44,447 nt of DNA from Rhodopirellula sp. (GTDB lineage Bacteria; Planctomycetota; Planctomycetia; Pirellulales; Thermoguttaceae). Positions 18,287 through 26,146 of the stretch are shown here, in pieces (positions within the stretch are counted from its first letter, which is position 1; the number at the start of each line of letters is the position of its first letter). A program made the position numbers and the translations under genes. The stretch is from contig JAAYEH010000086.1 of assembly GCA_012728855.1 (NCBI GenBank), forward strand, positions 1 to 44,447, in the 5' to 3' direction. The notes beneath the pieces are model-generated. The model was not told the DNA's origin. It did no database searches and saw only the letters and a program-made list of their open reading frames with translations.

Positions 18287-19597
18287 TCACTGGCCGCCCG
18301 ACCGGCAGTCGGCATAGAGGGCTGACCGGGTCCAAGGTACCTCGTTGTCCGCCGGCCGCGCGAAGACGACCTGGAAGAGATGGAGCGAGCCGGCGGTGAA
18401 CGAAGCGGCCGAACCGGCCAGATACAGTCGCCACATGCGAACAAAGCGGTCGTCGAACATCGCGGCCACGCGCTCTGCCGACGCCTCGAACCGTGCCAGC
18501 CAGTGCTCCAACGTCCGCGCGTAGTGCAATCGCAGGTTTTCCGTGTCGAGCACGCCGAAACCGGCCGACTCGACAAGCTGGACCATCTCGCTCAACGCGG
18601 GTGGGTACGCGCCGGGGAAGATCCGCCGCCGGATCCAGGGGTTGAGTTCGCGCCCACGGTGGACTTGCCCGATCGAATGGATCAGCCCGCGGCCACGGTC
18701 GCCGAGGCATCGATCGACCACGGCGCTGAGGTCTTGATAATGGCGCACCCCGACGTGCTCGAGCATTCCGACGGAGACGAAGACGTCGAACGAACCCGAG
18801 ATGTTCCGGTAATCGTCTTCGACGAACTCGACCTGTCCATCGAGTCCTTGTTCGCGGGCCTTCTGACGCGCATAGGCGATCTGGTTGCGAGAGATATTGT
18901 ACGCCTTGACCACGACTCCGTGATGCCGGGCCATGTAGCGAGCCAGCGCCCCCCAACCGCAGCCGGCTTCGACCACCGTCTCACCCGGCTTCAGGTGCAA
19001 TTTGCGGCAGACGTACTCCATTTTCGCCCGCTGCGCCGCTTCCAACTCCGATTCCGGAGTGGGAAAGTAGGCGCATGTGTAGAGCATTTCGCGATCGAGC
19101 CACAGTTGGTAGAAGTCGTCGCCGATATCGTAGTGGTGATGGATATTCAGCCTGGACCCGTTAAGGGAATTGCCGTCCACGAAGCTCTCGATGTTGTCCA
19201 ACATGCGCCGAAACAGGCTCGACATTCCGCTCGAGGGCCTGTGTCGGTAAACGGCGCTGAGTAAACTCGGAAGCGAACCGGCGACGTCAATTCGGCCGTC
19301 GCTGTACGCCTCTCCAAAATAAAGGAGCGGGTCGAGGGCAATTTCCAACAACGTGCGACGGTCGTGGATGGCGACTCGGCCGCACGTCGGCCCCGGGGTG
19401 CCGGAGACCGTGCTTCCGTCCCAGAGCACCAGGGCAATCGGTGGATTGCCGATCGCCTGCAACATGCGCACGGTGAGCCATTTTTCCAACCGCGAGGGCG
19501 CGGCGGTCCGCTTGGCTTCGAAGCTCTGCACTGCCGACTGCGGGGTCAGGGAACTCTGTTCGCGTCTCTTCGGATCAGATAAGGTTGACTGAGACAT
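18287..19597 (-). CDS. cyclopropane-fatty-acyl-phospholipid synthase family methyltransferase
   Basis: A 436-residue CFA synthase-family enzyme. Family landmarks are NIHHHYDIGDDFYQLWLD (151-168), MLYTCAYFPTPESELEAAQ, the SAM-binding VVEAGCGWGALARYMA (208-223) and the VSVGMLEHVGVRHY segment, which includes the conserved Glu and His. These enzymes use S-adenosylmethionine to methylenate or methylate unsaturated acyl chains in membrane lipids. The open frame begins at 19717, but ATG 19597 has a GAGGTGG site and gives a normal length. It leads the operon with the GGR-like flavoprotein and is divergent from the TIM-barrel gene with about 200 bp between. Confidence 0.9.
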   Translation of the reverse strand: MSQSTLSDPKRREQSSLTPQSAVQSFEAKRTAAPSRLEKWLTVRMLQAIGNPPIALVLWDGSTVSGTPGPTCGRVAIHDRRTLLEIALDPLLYFGEAYSDGRIDVAGSLPSLLSAVYRHRPSSGMSSLFRRMLDNIESFVDGNSLNGSRLNIHHHYDIGDDFYQLWLDREMLYTCAYFPTPESELEAAQRAKMEYVCRKLHLKPGETVVEAGCGWGALARYMARHHGVVVKAYNISRNQIAYARQKAREQGLDGQVEFVEDDYRNISGSFDVFVSVGMLEHVGVRHYQDLSAVVDRCLGDRGRGLIHSIGQVHRGRELNPWIRRRIFPGAYPPALSEMVQLVESAGFGVLDTENLRLHYARTLEHWLARFEASAERVAAMFDDRFVRMWRLYLAGSAASFTAGSLHLFQVVFARPADNEVPWTRSALYADCRSGGQ

Positions 19598-19797
19598 GAT
19601 CCACCTCGTCTTGACCAATTGCGTCGGATAGAAATCGGCCAATCCTGCCACTCCGCCCATTGTACACCCGTAAGAGAATCCGTCCATATTTGGTAGGTTC
19701 CGTTCGGCTCGCGGCACCTGCTTGTCGATTGCGGCGGCAGCGGCCAGGCATTACCTTGGTGCGCTGGGACACCCCAGTTTACCAAGGGAGCTTCAAA

Positions 19798-20712
19798 ATG
19801 AGTGACACGATGCTTCGCCGTCCGCTCGTCGACCGCCGCCAATTCCTCGCCGGCACGGCCTCGGTCGTCGCGGCCGGCGCCTGCGGCATTTTGCCGGCTG
19901 CAGAGAAGACGCCGGCCGCCGCCGGTCCGGCTCGCTGGCCGATGAAGTTGTCGTGCTCTTCCATCGCCTTTGCCTCGCTGCCGATCGAGGATGCCTGCCG
20001 CCGCATCGGCGATTTGGGGTTCGAGGCGATCGATTTGTGGTCGGCTTACGCCGGTTGCCCACACCTCGACGACGCTCTGAACCGCCTAGGCCCCCAAGGG
20101 CTGACCGATTTGCTCACACGCTTCCAACTCAAGCTGTACGCGTTCTCCGTCTACGTCGGCGGCTATCCGAAATACGCCGAGTTGCTGGGACAATCGGGAG
20201 GGGGGGTGGCGATTCGCGGAAGTGCCGGCCCGTGCCAAGCCGACGAATTGACCTCCCGGATGAAGTCGTTTCTCGAGTCGCTCAAACCCGATTTGGAACT
20301 GGCCGAGAAGTACAATTCCTATCTCGCCATCGAAAACCACGGGCATGCCCTGCTCGACTCCCTCGACTCCTTCAAGGCTTTCGCCGATTTGAACACCCAT
20401 CCCCGCCTCGGAATCGCGATGGCGCCCTACCACTTGCAAGGCATCGGAGCATCCGTGGAGGATGCCATCCGCATCGTCGGGCGGCAGCTCTTGTTTTTCT
20501 ACGCTTGGCAGCGGGCCGAGGGCACGGCGCAACTGCCCGGCCACGGCCCGACCGATTGCTCGGCCTGGCTTGCCGCCCTGGCCGAGGTCGGTTACCCCTG
20601 GTACGTCAACCCGTTCATGCACCACGAACCGGCGCCAGACGAGATGGCCATGGCGATGAAGAAATCGAGAGACTATCTTGAGGTTTCGTATCGCAAGGCC
20701 ATCGGCGGCTGA
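19798..20712 (+). CDS. Tat-exported sugar phosphate isomerase/epimerase-like TIM barrel
   Basis: A 304-residue protein. The N-terminus has a twin-arginine signal (VDRRQFLAGTASVVAAGACG, residues 11-30). The rest is an AP-endonuclease-2/xylose-isomerase-like TIM barrel: LSCSSIAFASLPIEDACRRI, LGFEAIDLWS, YLAIENHGHALLDS (metal-ligand Glu and His expected here) and FMHHEPAPDEM. Planctomycetes encode many such exported isomerase-like proteins, usually linked to carbohydrate breakdown; the substrate is unknown. The start at ATG 19798 has AAGGGAG upstream, and the open frame before it is non-coding. The stop is followed after a few bases by palindromic repeat A copy 2. Confidence 0.85.
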   Translation: MSDTMLRRPLVDRRQFLAGTASVVAAGACGILPAAEKTPAAAGPARWPMKLSCSSIAFASLPIEDACRRIGDLGFEAIDLWSAYAGCPHLDDALNRLGPQGLTDLLTRFQLKLYAFSVYVGGYPKYAELLGQSGGGVAIRGSAGPCQADELTSRMKSFLESLKPDLELAEKYNSYLAIENHGHALLDSLDSFKAFADLNTHPRLGIAMAPYHLQGIGASVEDAIRIVGRQLLFFYAWQRAEGTAQLPGHGPTDCSAWLAALAEVGYPWYVNPFMHHEPAPDEMAMAMKKSRDYLEVSYRKAIGG

Positions 20713-20718
20713 AGGGAA

Positions 20719-20884
20719 CTAAGAGTCTATCCCAAAACCGTTGGGGACTGGCTCATTTTGCGGAGTCTTCGGAGCAAAATGTGCCTGTCCCCTTCTTCCC
20801 GCGCCAAAACCGTTGGGGACTGGCTCCGAACCAAATAGCCTTCTGTCGGTAAAGAACACGGTTCGGCGAGGTGCCTGTCCCCGT
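20719..20884 (+). repeat. palindromic dispersed repeat A, copy 2 (hybrid of two variants)
   Basis: From 20720 the sequence matches repeat A (AGAGTCTATCCCAAAACCG, then the GGGGACTGGCTCATTTTGC stem and CTGTCCCCTTCTTCC). The expected right terminal repeat is missing. A second unit starts at about 20804 (CCAAAACCGTTGGGGACTGG). It keeps the outer stem GGGGACTGGCTC / GTGCCTGTCCCC but has a different inside, with its own stem CCGAACC / GGTTCGG. It looks like two related elements recombined or inserted side by side. Confidence 0.85.
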
Positions 20885-20948
20885 TTTTTGAACCATGCCG
20901 GTTTTCTCCAACGCCGCCACAGAGGCAGCGTTGCCCGGCCGAGCGTCC

Positions 20949-21806
20949 TCAAGCCGCGAAGACCTCGATACCTTGCCGCGCCGGCGGCGGAAAGGCCTGG
21001 CCGCAGTGCATGCAGGCTTCCCGGTCGCGCGGGGCCGGCTCTCGGCAGTTCGGGCACGGCTCGACCACCGGCCACGACCGATGCACGAGGTAACCGGCCA
21101 GGCCCGGCAGCCCGCCGAGGAAAACAAAAATCGCCCAGAATGCCGCACGGGGCTGCCCGAGTCGCTTCTGCCGGCCGTGGACCCAAGCCGCCATCGCGGC
21201 GCTGGCGAGGACGACCAGCAAGACCTGCGGCCAGGCACTGCCCAGCCCCTGGATCCAGGCGCGGATCGGCGATCGCTCACCCTTCCACATGGCCCGCTCG
21301 GCGTAGGGCATCGGTATAGTGAAGATCGCCACAAGCGGTTCGGGGATCTCGATCGCGTTGATCGAGGCGATTGTTGCCGGCTGATCGTACCAACGCGTCG
21401 GCTGGCCATTGGAAAGTCGGCGAATCCTTGCCCGGCGGGCGATCTGGAAGTGGTCGAGCACCTGCTCCAACAGCGGTTCGTCCCACGTGGGGCAGAAGGG
21501 CCGCGTGAAATCGACCGCCTGACCGACGGTCATCCACCGGTAGAGCGGGTGCCCTTCGGCAAGGTACGCGATGCGAGCCCGCGTCTTCGGCCGCAGTTGG
21601 CCGGACTCTTCGCCGAACAATTGCGAGCTTCCATAGTCGGGATGGACCATTCCCAGGAGCATCTTGATCGTCGTCGACTTGCCCGAGCCGTTGCGGCCCA
21701 AGAAGCCGTAGACGCAGCCCTGGGGAACGCACAGATCGAGACTGTCGACCGCGGGCCGGCGGTCGTAGAACTTCGTCAGACGCTGGGCGACAATCACGTC
21801 CGGCAT
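20949..21806 (-). pseudogene. ABC transporter ATPase fused by deletion to the end of a membrane protein
   Basis: A 285-codon frame made of two unrelated halves. Residues 1-135 are an ABC ATPase: VAQRLTKFYDRRPAVDSLDL, Walker A GRNGSGKS (37-44), then the signature-like RRLSNGQ (129-135). Walker B, the D-loop and the switch His, which must follow, are absent. After LSNGQ the sequence changes to an amphipathic stretch (IEIPEPLVAIFTIPMPYAE), two hydrophobic helices (about 195-209 and 222-241) and a zinc-ribbon-like tail with C251, C254, C265 and C268. The simplest reading is an internal deletion joining an ATPase gene to the 3' end of the next gene, its membrane partner. As it stands it cannot hydrolyse ATP normally. 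A misassembly is the main alternative. Confidence 0.72.
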
Positions 21807-21890
21807 GGCAATTTACCTCATCTTCCCCGCAGAGGAATCTTCCGCCTGCCACTGAAACTCTTCCGCCCGCTGGCTCACACACGCAACCAC

Positions 21891-22283
21891 CTAGTCGGCG
21901 TCGTACTTCAACAGCTCCGCCACGAACCACTTCCCCGATTTGCGCAAGCCGCAACGGTAGTGATCGATCACGTGGCGGCCGAAGAGGGTTCCCGCCGCAC
22001 GGACCGTGGACAGCGCCGAGGCCGGCCGAGCCAATCCGATCGAGCGAATAGAGAGTCATGGCGCTGGAGACGGCCAACGGGTCGACTCCTTGTTGGAAGG
22101 CGATTTCATGGATGTCGTTCCACAACCGCGTCACTTCCGCCTGCGGAAGGACGCTGATCGGGTCGATCAACCCCACTGCCTTACGGGTGTCGTCAATGGT
22201 TTGTCTCAAGCCATCGACAGACAACGACGGGGTATCGAACGCACCGACGGTCGTTCCGGCGGCCGAGGCGACTTTTCTGATTT
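21891..22283 (-). pseudogene. frameshifted remnant upstream of the ABC ATPase gene
   Basis: Two frames together read as one protein. The first part (from about 22283) gives SAAGTTVGAFDTPSLSVDG, then DPISVLPQAEVTRLWNDIHE and ending near SLDRIGSAG. The second, in another frame from about 22015, gives ALSTVRAAGTLFGRHVIDHY and ends KWFVAELLKYDAD at the TAG at 21891-21893. Both halves have protein-like composition, and no single frame covers the region. No proper start codon is visible: the first half is open only to a stop at about 22287, with TTG 22224 internal. I do not recognise the family. It lies 84 bp upstream of the broken ABC gene in the same direction, so the whole locus seems to be decaying. 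Confidence 0.55.
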
Positions 22284-22486
22284 ATTGGTCGGGCGAGACT
22301 CCGGGGCGAAAACAGTTGACGGTGTCTATTTCCATAGATGGCCGTAGTACCGGCCGGGCCGCCAGGCAGATCCGCAATTCCAGAGCAATCGCCTCTTACG
22401 GGCAGGCGGTATTGCTACTACGTCTGACAGAAGATCCAGAAGCATGGTCGGCTCACATGCCCATCGAAGTCGGTGCCGGCCGGCGG

Positions 22487-23971
22487 TCACCACGTGAGGC
22501 GTTGGTCGGCGGGAGCCAGTTGGCCGGCGGGACGGATGCCGGGGCCGGGCTTGCCCTGGTCGCCGAGGTCGGCCCGCATCCGCTCGGCAAGCTGCTTCAT
22601 CGCTTTGACCACTTCGGGGTGCTGCTGCTGGACATCGGCTGTTTCGTTAACGTCGCTGTCCATGTCGTAGAGGGCGTAGCCGGTCTTCTGCTGGGCCGTT
22701 TTGCCGGGGTGGCCGTCGTGGCCGACCTGGTCCATGAGGTAATGCCGGTAGCCGTGCGGAAGGTGGAGCTTCCAGCGCTCGGTCCGCACGGCCTGCAGTT
22801 GATTGCCGTAGTAGAGGAAGTAAGCCTCCTGCGGACTTTTCGCGCCCGCTTCGCCGGCGATGATGGGCCAGATGTTCTTGCCGTCGATCTTGTGCTCGGG
22901 CAGCTTTGCGCCGACCAGATGGGCGACGGTCGGCAGGATGTCGATCGTCATCGCCACGGTATCGCAGGTGGTGCCGGCGGGAATCACGCCGGGCCGCCAC
23001 ATGATCGTCGCGTTGCGCGAGCCGCCTTCGAACATCGTGCCTTTGCCTTCGCGGAGCCCGCCGGTCTTGCCCGCGTGGTTGCCGAAGTTCAGCCAGGGCC
23101 CGTTGTCCGCCGTGAAGATCACCAGCGTATCTTTGCCGAGGTCAAGTTGGCGAATCGTATCGAGGATCTGGCCGACGGACCAGTCGAGTTCCATCATCAC
23201 GTCGCCGTACAGCCCCACGCCCGACCTGCCCTTGAACTTCTCGCTGACAAAGATCGGCACGTGTACCATCGTGTGCGGAACGTAGAGAAAGAAGGGCCGG
23301 TCCTTGTTGCGGCGGATGAAATCGACGGCGTGTTCGGTATACTGCGTGGTCAGTTGCGCCTGGTCCTCGGGGGTGACATCCGCGTCGACGACGGTTGTGT
23401 TCTCGATCAGGGGCAGCGGGGGATAGCGTTTGGCCTTCGGGGCGTCTTGCGGCGCACGCGTGTTGTCGTAGGTCCACGGCCACATGTCGTTGGAGTAGGG
23501 CAGACCGAAGTACTCGTCGAAGCCGTGGTTGGTCGGCAGGAACTTCGGATGATGTCCCAAGTGCCATTTGCCGTAGACGGCCGTGGCGTAGTCCTTCTGC
23601 TTGCAGATTTCGGCAATCGTGGTTTCCTCGGCGTTGATGCCGTGTTCATTGCCGGGAAAGAGCGCCCCCGTAATCGAGACACGATTGGAGTAGCAGCCGG
23701 TCACCAGGGCCGCGCGACTGGCCGAACAGACGGCCTGGGCGACCTGAAAGTCGGTGAAGACCCGCCCCTCCTTGGCCATGCGATCGAGTTCGGGCGTGGG
23801 ATAATTGGGATAGCCGTTGCTGCCAAAGGGGCCGATGTCGGCGTAGCCCATATCGTCGATGAAGACGATCACGACGTTCGGCAGCCGGTCGGATGCTTCG
23901 ATCCCGGCGGCAAGAGACGCGAGAACGAAGACGGTCGACGCAATCAGCAGCAACTGACGCGATCGATTCAT
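22487..23971 (-). CDS. secreted sulfatase (type I, formylglycine-dependent)
   Basis: A 494-residue sulfatase. It opens with a signal peptide (MNRSRQLLLIASTVFVLASL, cleavage near IEAS), then NVVIVFIDDMGYADIG with the metal-binding Asp pair (39-40). CSASRAALVTG at 82-92 is the C-x-A-x-R formylglycine signature. YGKWHLGHH, VPHTMVHVPIFVS and FTADNGPWLNFG (metal ligands Asp-Asn) follow. It should remove sulfate esters from polysaccharides or related molecules outside the cytoplasm after Cys82 is converted to formylglycine. The start at ATG 23971 has AAGGAG upstream; the frame is open to 24451 but overlaps flxA there. The Ala variant of the CxPSR motif is normal for many marine planctomycete sulfatases. 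Confidence 0.93.
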   Translation of the reverse strand: MNRSRQLLLIASTVFVLASLAAGIEASDRLPNVVIVFIDDMGYADIGPFGSNGYPNYPTPELDRMAKEGRVFTDFQVAQAVCSASRAALVTGCYSNRVSITGALFPGNEHGINAEETTIAEICKQKDYATAVYGKWHLGHHPKFLPTNHGFDEYFGLPYSNDMWPWTYDNTRAPQDAPKAKRYPPLPLIENTTVVDADVTPEDQAQLTTQYTEHAVDFIRRNKDRPFFLYVPHTMVHVPIFVSEKFKGRSGVGLYGDVMMELDWSVGQILDTIRQLDLGKDTLVIFTADNGPWLNFGNHAGKTGGLREGKGTMFEGGSRNATIMWRPGVIPAGTTCDTVAMTIDILPTVAHLVGAKLPEHKIDGKNIWPIIAGEAGAKSPQEAYFLYYGNQLQAVRTERWKLHLPHGYRHYLMDQVGHDGHPGKTAQQKTGYALYDMDSDVNETADVQQQHPEVVKAMKQLAERMRADLGDQGKPGPGIRPAGQLAPADQRLTW

Positions 23972-24083
23972 GGGAGGCTCCTTGGAAATTGGCGAAGCGA
24001 TCAACTGATGATAACTGGTGACCGACGGGGTTCGCAACCGGTCTCGGCGGTGGCTGATCGGCGGGACGCGATCGCGCTGCACA

Positions 24084-24104
24084 GATCCCGCTCGGCAAGC
24101 GGGA
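24084..24104. repeat. short palindrome, possible terminator
   Basis: ATCCCGCT CGGCA AGCGGGAT, a perfect 8-bp stem, lies between flxA and the sulfatase gene. A close variant occurs at 32993-33010. It may end the hdr-flx transcript, but no T-run follows on either strand. Confidence 0.5.
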
Positions 24105-24165
24105 TTTACCGGGTACGAAATGCGCGGGCAGCTTCCACCAACTCGACGATGGACATGAAATCGTC

Positions 24166-25005
24166 TCAAAAGTCGTTGGGCAACTGCTTCATCTGCTCCA
24201 GCGTAAAAACCGGCCCTTCCTTGCAGACGTAGACGGGGCCGCAATTGCAGCGGCCACACTTGCCGACCCCGCATTTCATGCGGTTCTCCAGGCTCGTGTA
24301 GATGTCGCGGTCGGCCAGGCCCATTTTTGCCAGCACGGGAAGGGTGAATTTTATCATGACCGGCGGGCCGATGACCAGGGCCACCGCGTCCTCGGCCGAG
24401 ACTTCCGCCTTCTCGAGCACTGCGGGCACGAACCCCACCTCGCCTTGCCAATCGGGCGTTTCGCCGCCCGGGTCGACGCAGCGGACCACACGCACCCGAT
24501 CATACTCCGCCCAGCGGTCCAATTCGTTGCGGTAGACGAGGTCGCCGACGGTGCGGGCGCCGTAGACGATGGTGATCTGTCCATAGTCACGGCGGTTTTC
24601 CAGGGCGTACCAGATGGCGCAGCGGATGGGCGGCATGGCGATGCCGCCGCCGACGAAGATCAGGTTCTTGCCCTTCCATTTCTCCATCGGATAACTGTTG
24701 CCGTAGGGACCGCGGAAGCCGATTGTGTCGTTGTTGTCAATTCCCCACAGCGCGTCGGTGACCTTTCCGGTGCGGCGGAAGCAGAACTCGATAAAGTCCT
24801 TCCAGTTGGAACTGGAGCAGATGTTGAACGTCGACTCGCCCGCGCCGAAAGCCGAAAAGATGCCGAACTGGCCGACGCGAAAAGAGAACTGCTCGGCCTT
24901 CGCCTCGTCGCGGAAGCGGATCCGCACCGATTTGACGTCGGCCGTCTGCTGCCGGACGTCCAGTACTTCCATCAGGTCGGGTTGGTAGATATTGGTGAGA
25001 GACAT
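24166..25005 (-). CDS. flxA: FlxA-like FAD/NAD(P)H-binding subunit
   Basis: A 279-residue ferredoxin-NAD(P) reductase-type subunit, also similar to Ni/Fe-hydrogenase and sulfite-reductase gamma subunits. The FAD-binding barrel comes first (FRVGQFGIFSAFGAGESTFN), then the NAD(P)-binding domain (GPYGNSYPMEKWKGKNLIFV, followed by GGGIAMPP). The C-terminal Cys cluster CGVGKCGRCNCG plus VYVCKEGPVF should hold a [2Fe-2S] centre. In Flx-Hdr complexes this subunit takes electrons from NADH. It is the last gene of the hdrCBA-flxDCBA operon, 34 bp after flxB. The frame is open upstream to 25437, but ATG 25005 gives the family-like opening. Confidence 0.88.
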   Translation of the reverse strand: MSLTNIYQPDLMEVLDVRQQTADVKSVRIRFRDEAKAEQFSFRVGQFGIFSAFGAGESTFNICSSSNWKDFIEFCFRRTGKVTDALWGIDNNDTIGFRGPYGNSYPMEKWKGKNLIFVGGGIAMPPIRCAIWYALENRRDYGQITIVYGARTVGDLVYRNELDRWAEYDRVRVVRCVDPGGETPDWQGEVGFVPAVLEKAEVSAEDAVALVIGPPVMIKFTLPVLAKMGLADRDIYTSLENRMKCGVGKCGRCNCGPVYVCKEGPVFTLEQMKQLPNDF

Positions 25006-25039
25006 GGTTAAATGAGCTGGGTTGAGGCCGCAGGCCGTG

Positions 25040-26146
25040 TTAGGATGTTTGCTCCGGTTGAAGGGCTTCCAGAACCGTTCGCACGCCCAGGCCGACCGGG
25101 CAACTCCGCGTGCAGTTGCCGCAGCCAGTGCAGGCGACCACTCCAAACTTCTCGGGATACACCCGGTACTTGTGGAATATCCGCTGCCGCTGCCGCTGGA
25201 CCTGCATCGGCCGTGGATTGTGCCCCGAGGCATGCATGGTGAACATCGCCGCCTGGCAGGTGTCCCAGTTCCGCACCCGCCAGCCACCCGCCGCGTTGCC
25301 CTCATCGGCGATGTCGAAACAGTGGCAGGTCGGACAACCGTAGGCGCAGGCGCCGCAGCCCAGACATCGCAGCGCGCTCTGCCGCCAGGCAGGATTGTCG
25401 AAGCCGTTGTCCAGGAAGTGCCGTATCGCCTCGACATCGACCGTCCGCTCCGGCCCGGGATCGGCTTTCCCCTCGGAGTCGGATGATTGGGTTTGTCCCT
25501 CGAACAGCCGCCGCCCCTTCTCGGTCAACAGCCGGACATCGTACTCTCCGTTGCCCAGATCGAAGAGCATCGCGTCGGAACCCTGCGGGGCATCCGGGGC
25601 AAGGCCGACCGAAGTGCAGAAGCAGTGCTCGTCGTGGTTCCGGCAGGCCAGGGTGACGATCGTGGTCCGTTGGCGACGGCGGCTGTAAAAGACGTCTTCG
25701 CAGTCCCAGTGAAAGACGTGGTCGAGAATCGGCAGCGAGGCCGCGTCGCACGGTCGAGCCCCGACGAGGATCTGTTCCCGTTCCAGCAGCGGCGCCTCGG
25801 TCAGTTCGATCTGCTTGCCCGCGATACGGTAGCCGTAGAGCTTCTCGTGCCGCGGGAACAAGAATTCCTTGATCGAATTGGCCGGACGAATGAAGCCCTC
25901 CAGGAGCAGATCGCCGGCGGCAGTCAGCGGCCGGTATTGGACGAGATCGTCCTTAGAGCCTAGCCCAAAACCGCGTCGGGAGAGGGGGACAGGCACATTT
26001 TGCTCCGAAGACTCCGCAAAATGAGCCAGTCCCCAGCGGTCTTGGGATAGGCTCTTGACGCGGACCGGGCCGCCGACCATGTGACCGGCGGAAATCCAGG
26101 CATCGACGAGACGGCTCAAGGCTGGGCGGGAAATGGTCTGGCTCAT
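25040..26146 (-). CDS. flxB: FlxB-like 4Fe-4S dicluster subunit carrying a repeat insertion
   Basis: A 368-residue iron-sulfur protein of the HydB/AsrA/FlxB type. After a short N-terminus it has VGARPCDAASLPILDHVF (128-145), HDEHCFCTSVG (171-181) and two 4Fe-4S motifs: CLGCGACAYGCPTCHC (261-276) and CTGCGNCTRSCP (339-350). It should pass electrons between FlxA and the Hdr part. Residues 31-64 are encoded entirely by a 102-bp palindromic repeat (25955-26056) and do not belong to the family; the flanks GGPVRV and KDDLVQYRPL would join cleanly without them. All cluster Cys are intact, so the protein may still work. Its ATG overlaps the flxC stop (ATGA). Confidence 0.87.
   Translation of the reverse strand: MSQTISRPALSRLVDAWISAGHMVGGPVRVKSLSQDRWGLAHFAESSEQNVPVPLSRRGFGLGSKDDLVQYRPLTAAGDLLLEGFIRPANSIKEFLFPRHEKLYGYRIAGKQIELTEAPLLEREQILVGARPCDAASLPILDHVFHWDCEDVFYSRRRQRTTIVTLACRNHDEHCFCTSVGLAPDAPQGSDAMLFDLGNGEYDVRLLTEKGRRLFEGQTQSSDSEGKADPGPERTVDVEAIRHFLDNGFDNPAWRQSALRCLGCGACAYGCPTCHCFDIADEGNAAGGWRVRNWDTCQAAMFTMHASGHNPRPMQVQRQRQRIFHKYRVYPEKFGVVACTGCGNCTRSCPVGLGVRTVLEALQPEQTS
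25955..26056 (-). repeat. palindromic dispersed repeat A, copy 3, inserted inside flxB
   Basis: 102 bp, in the opposite orientation to copy 1 and nearly identical to its reverse complement. Terminal repeats AGAGCCTA(T/G)CCCAA flank the stem GGGGACTGGCTCATTTTGC / GCAAAATGTGCCTGTCCCC. Its length is a multiple of three, and the strand read by flxB contains no stop, so it adds 34 codons. No clear target-site duplication is visible at the edges. Confidence 0.93.

Noticed and set aside
22326..22445. A 39-codon minus-strand frame between the sulfatase and the frameshifted remnant
   Set aside because: It has no ribosome binding site and no recognisable features; it is probably non-coding.
22058..24232. 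A 724-codon plus-strand open frame opposite the sulfatase
   Set aside because: The minus strand encodes an unmistakable sulfatase with all motifs; the plus frame has no domain and is a GC-driven shadow.
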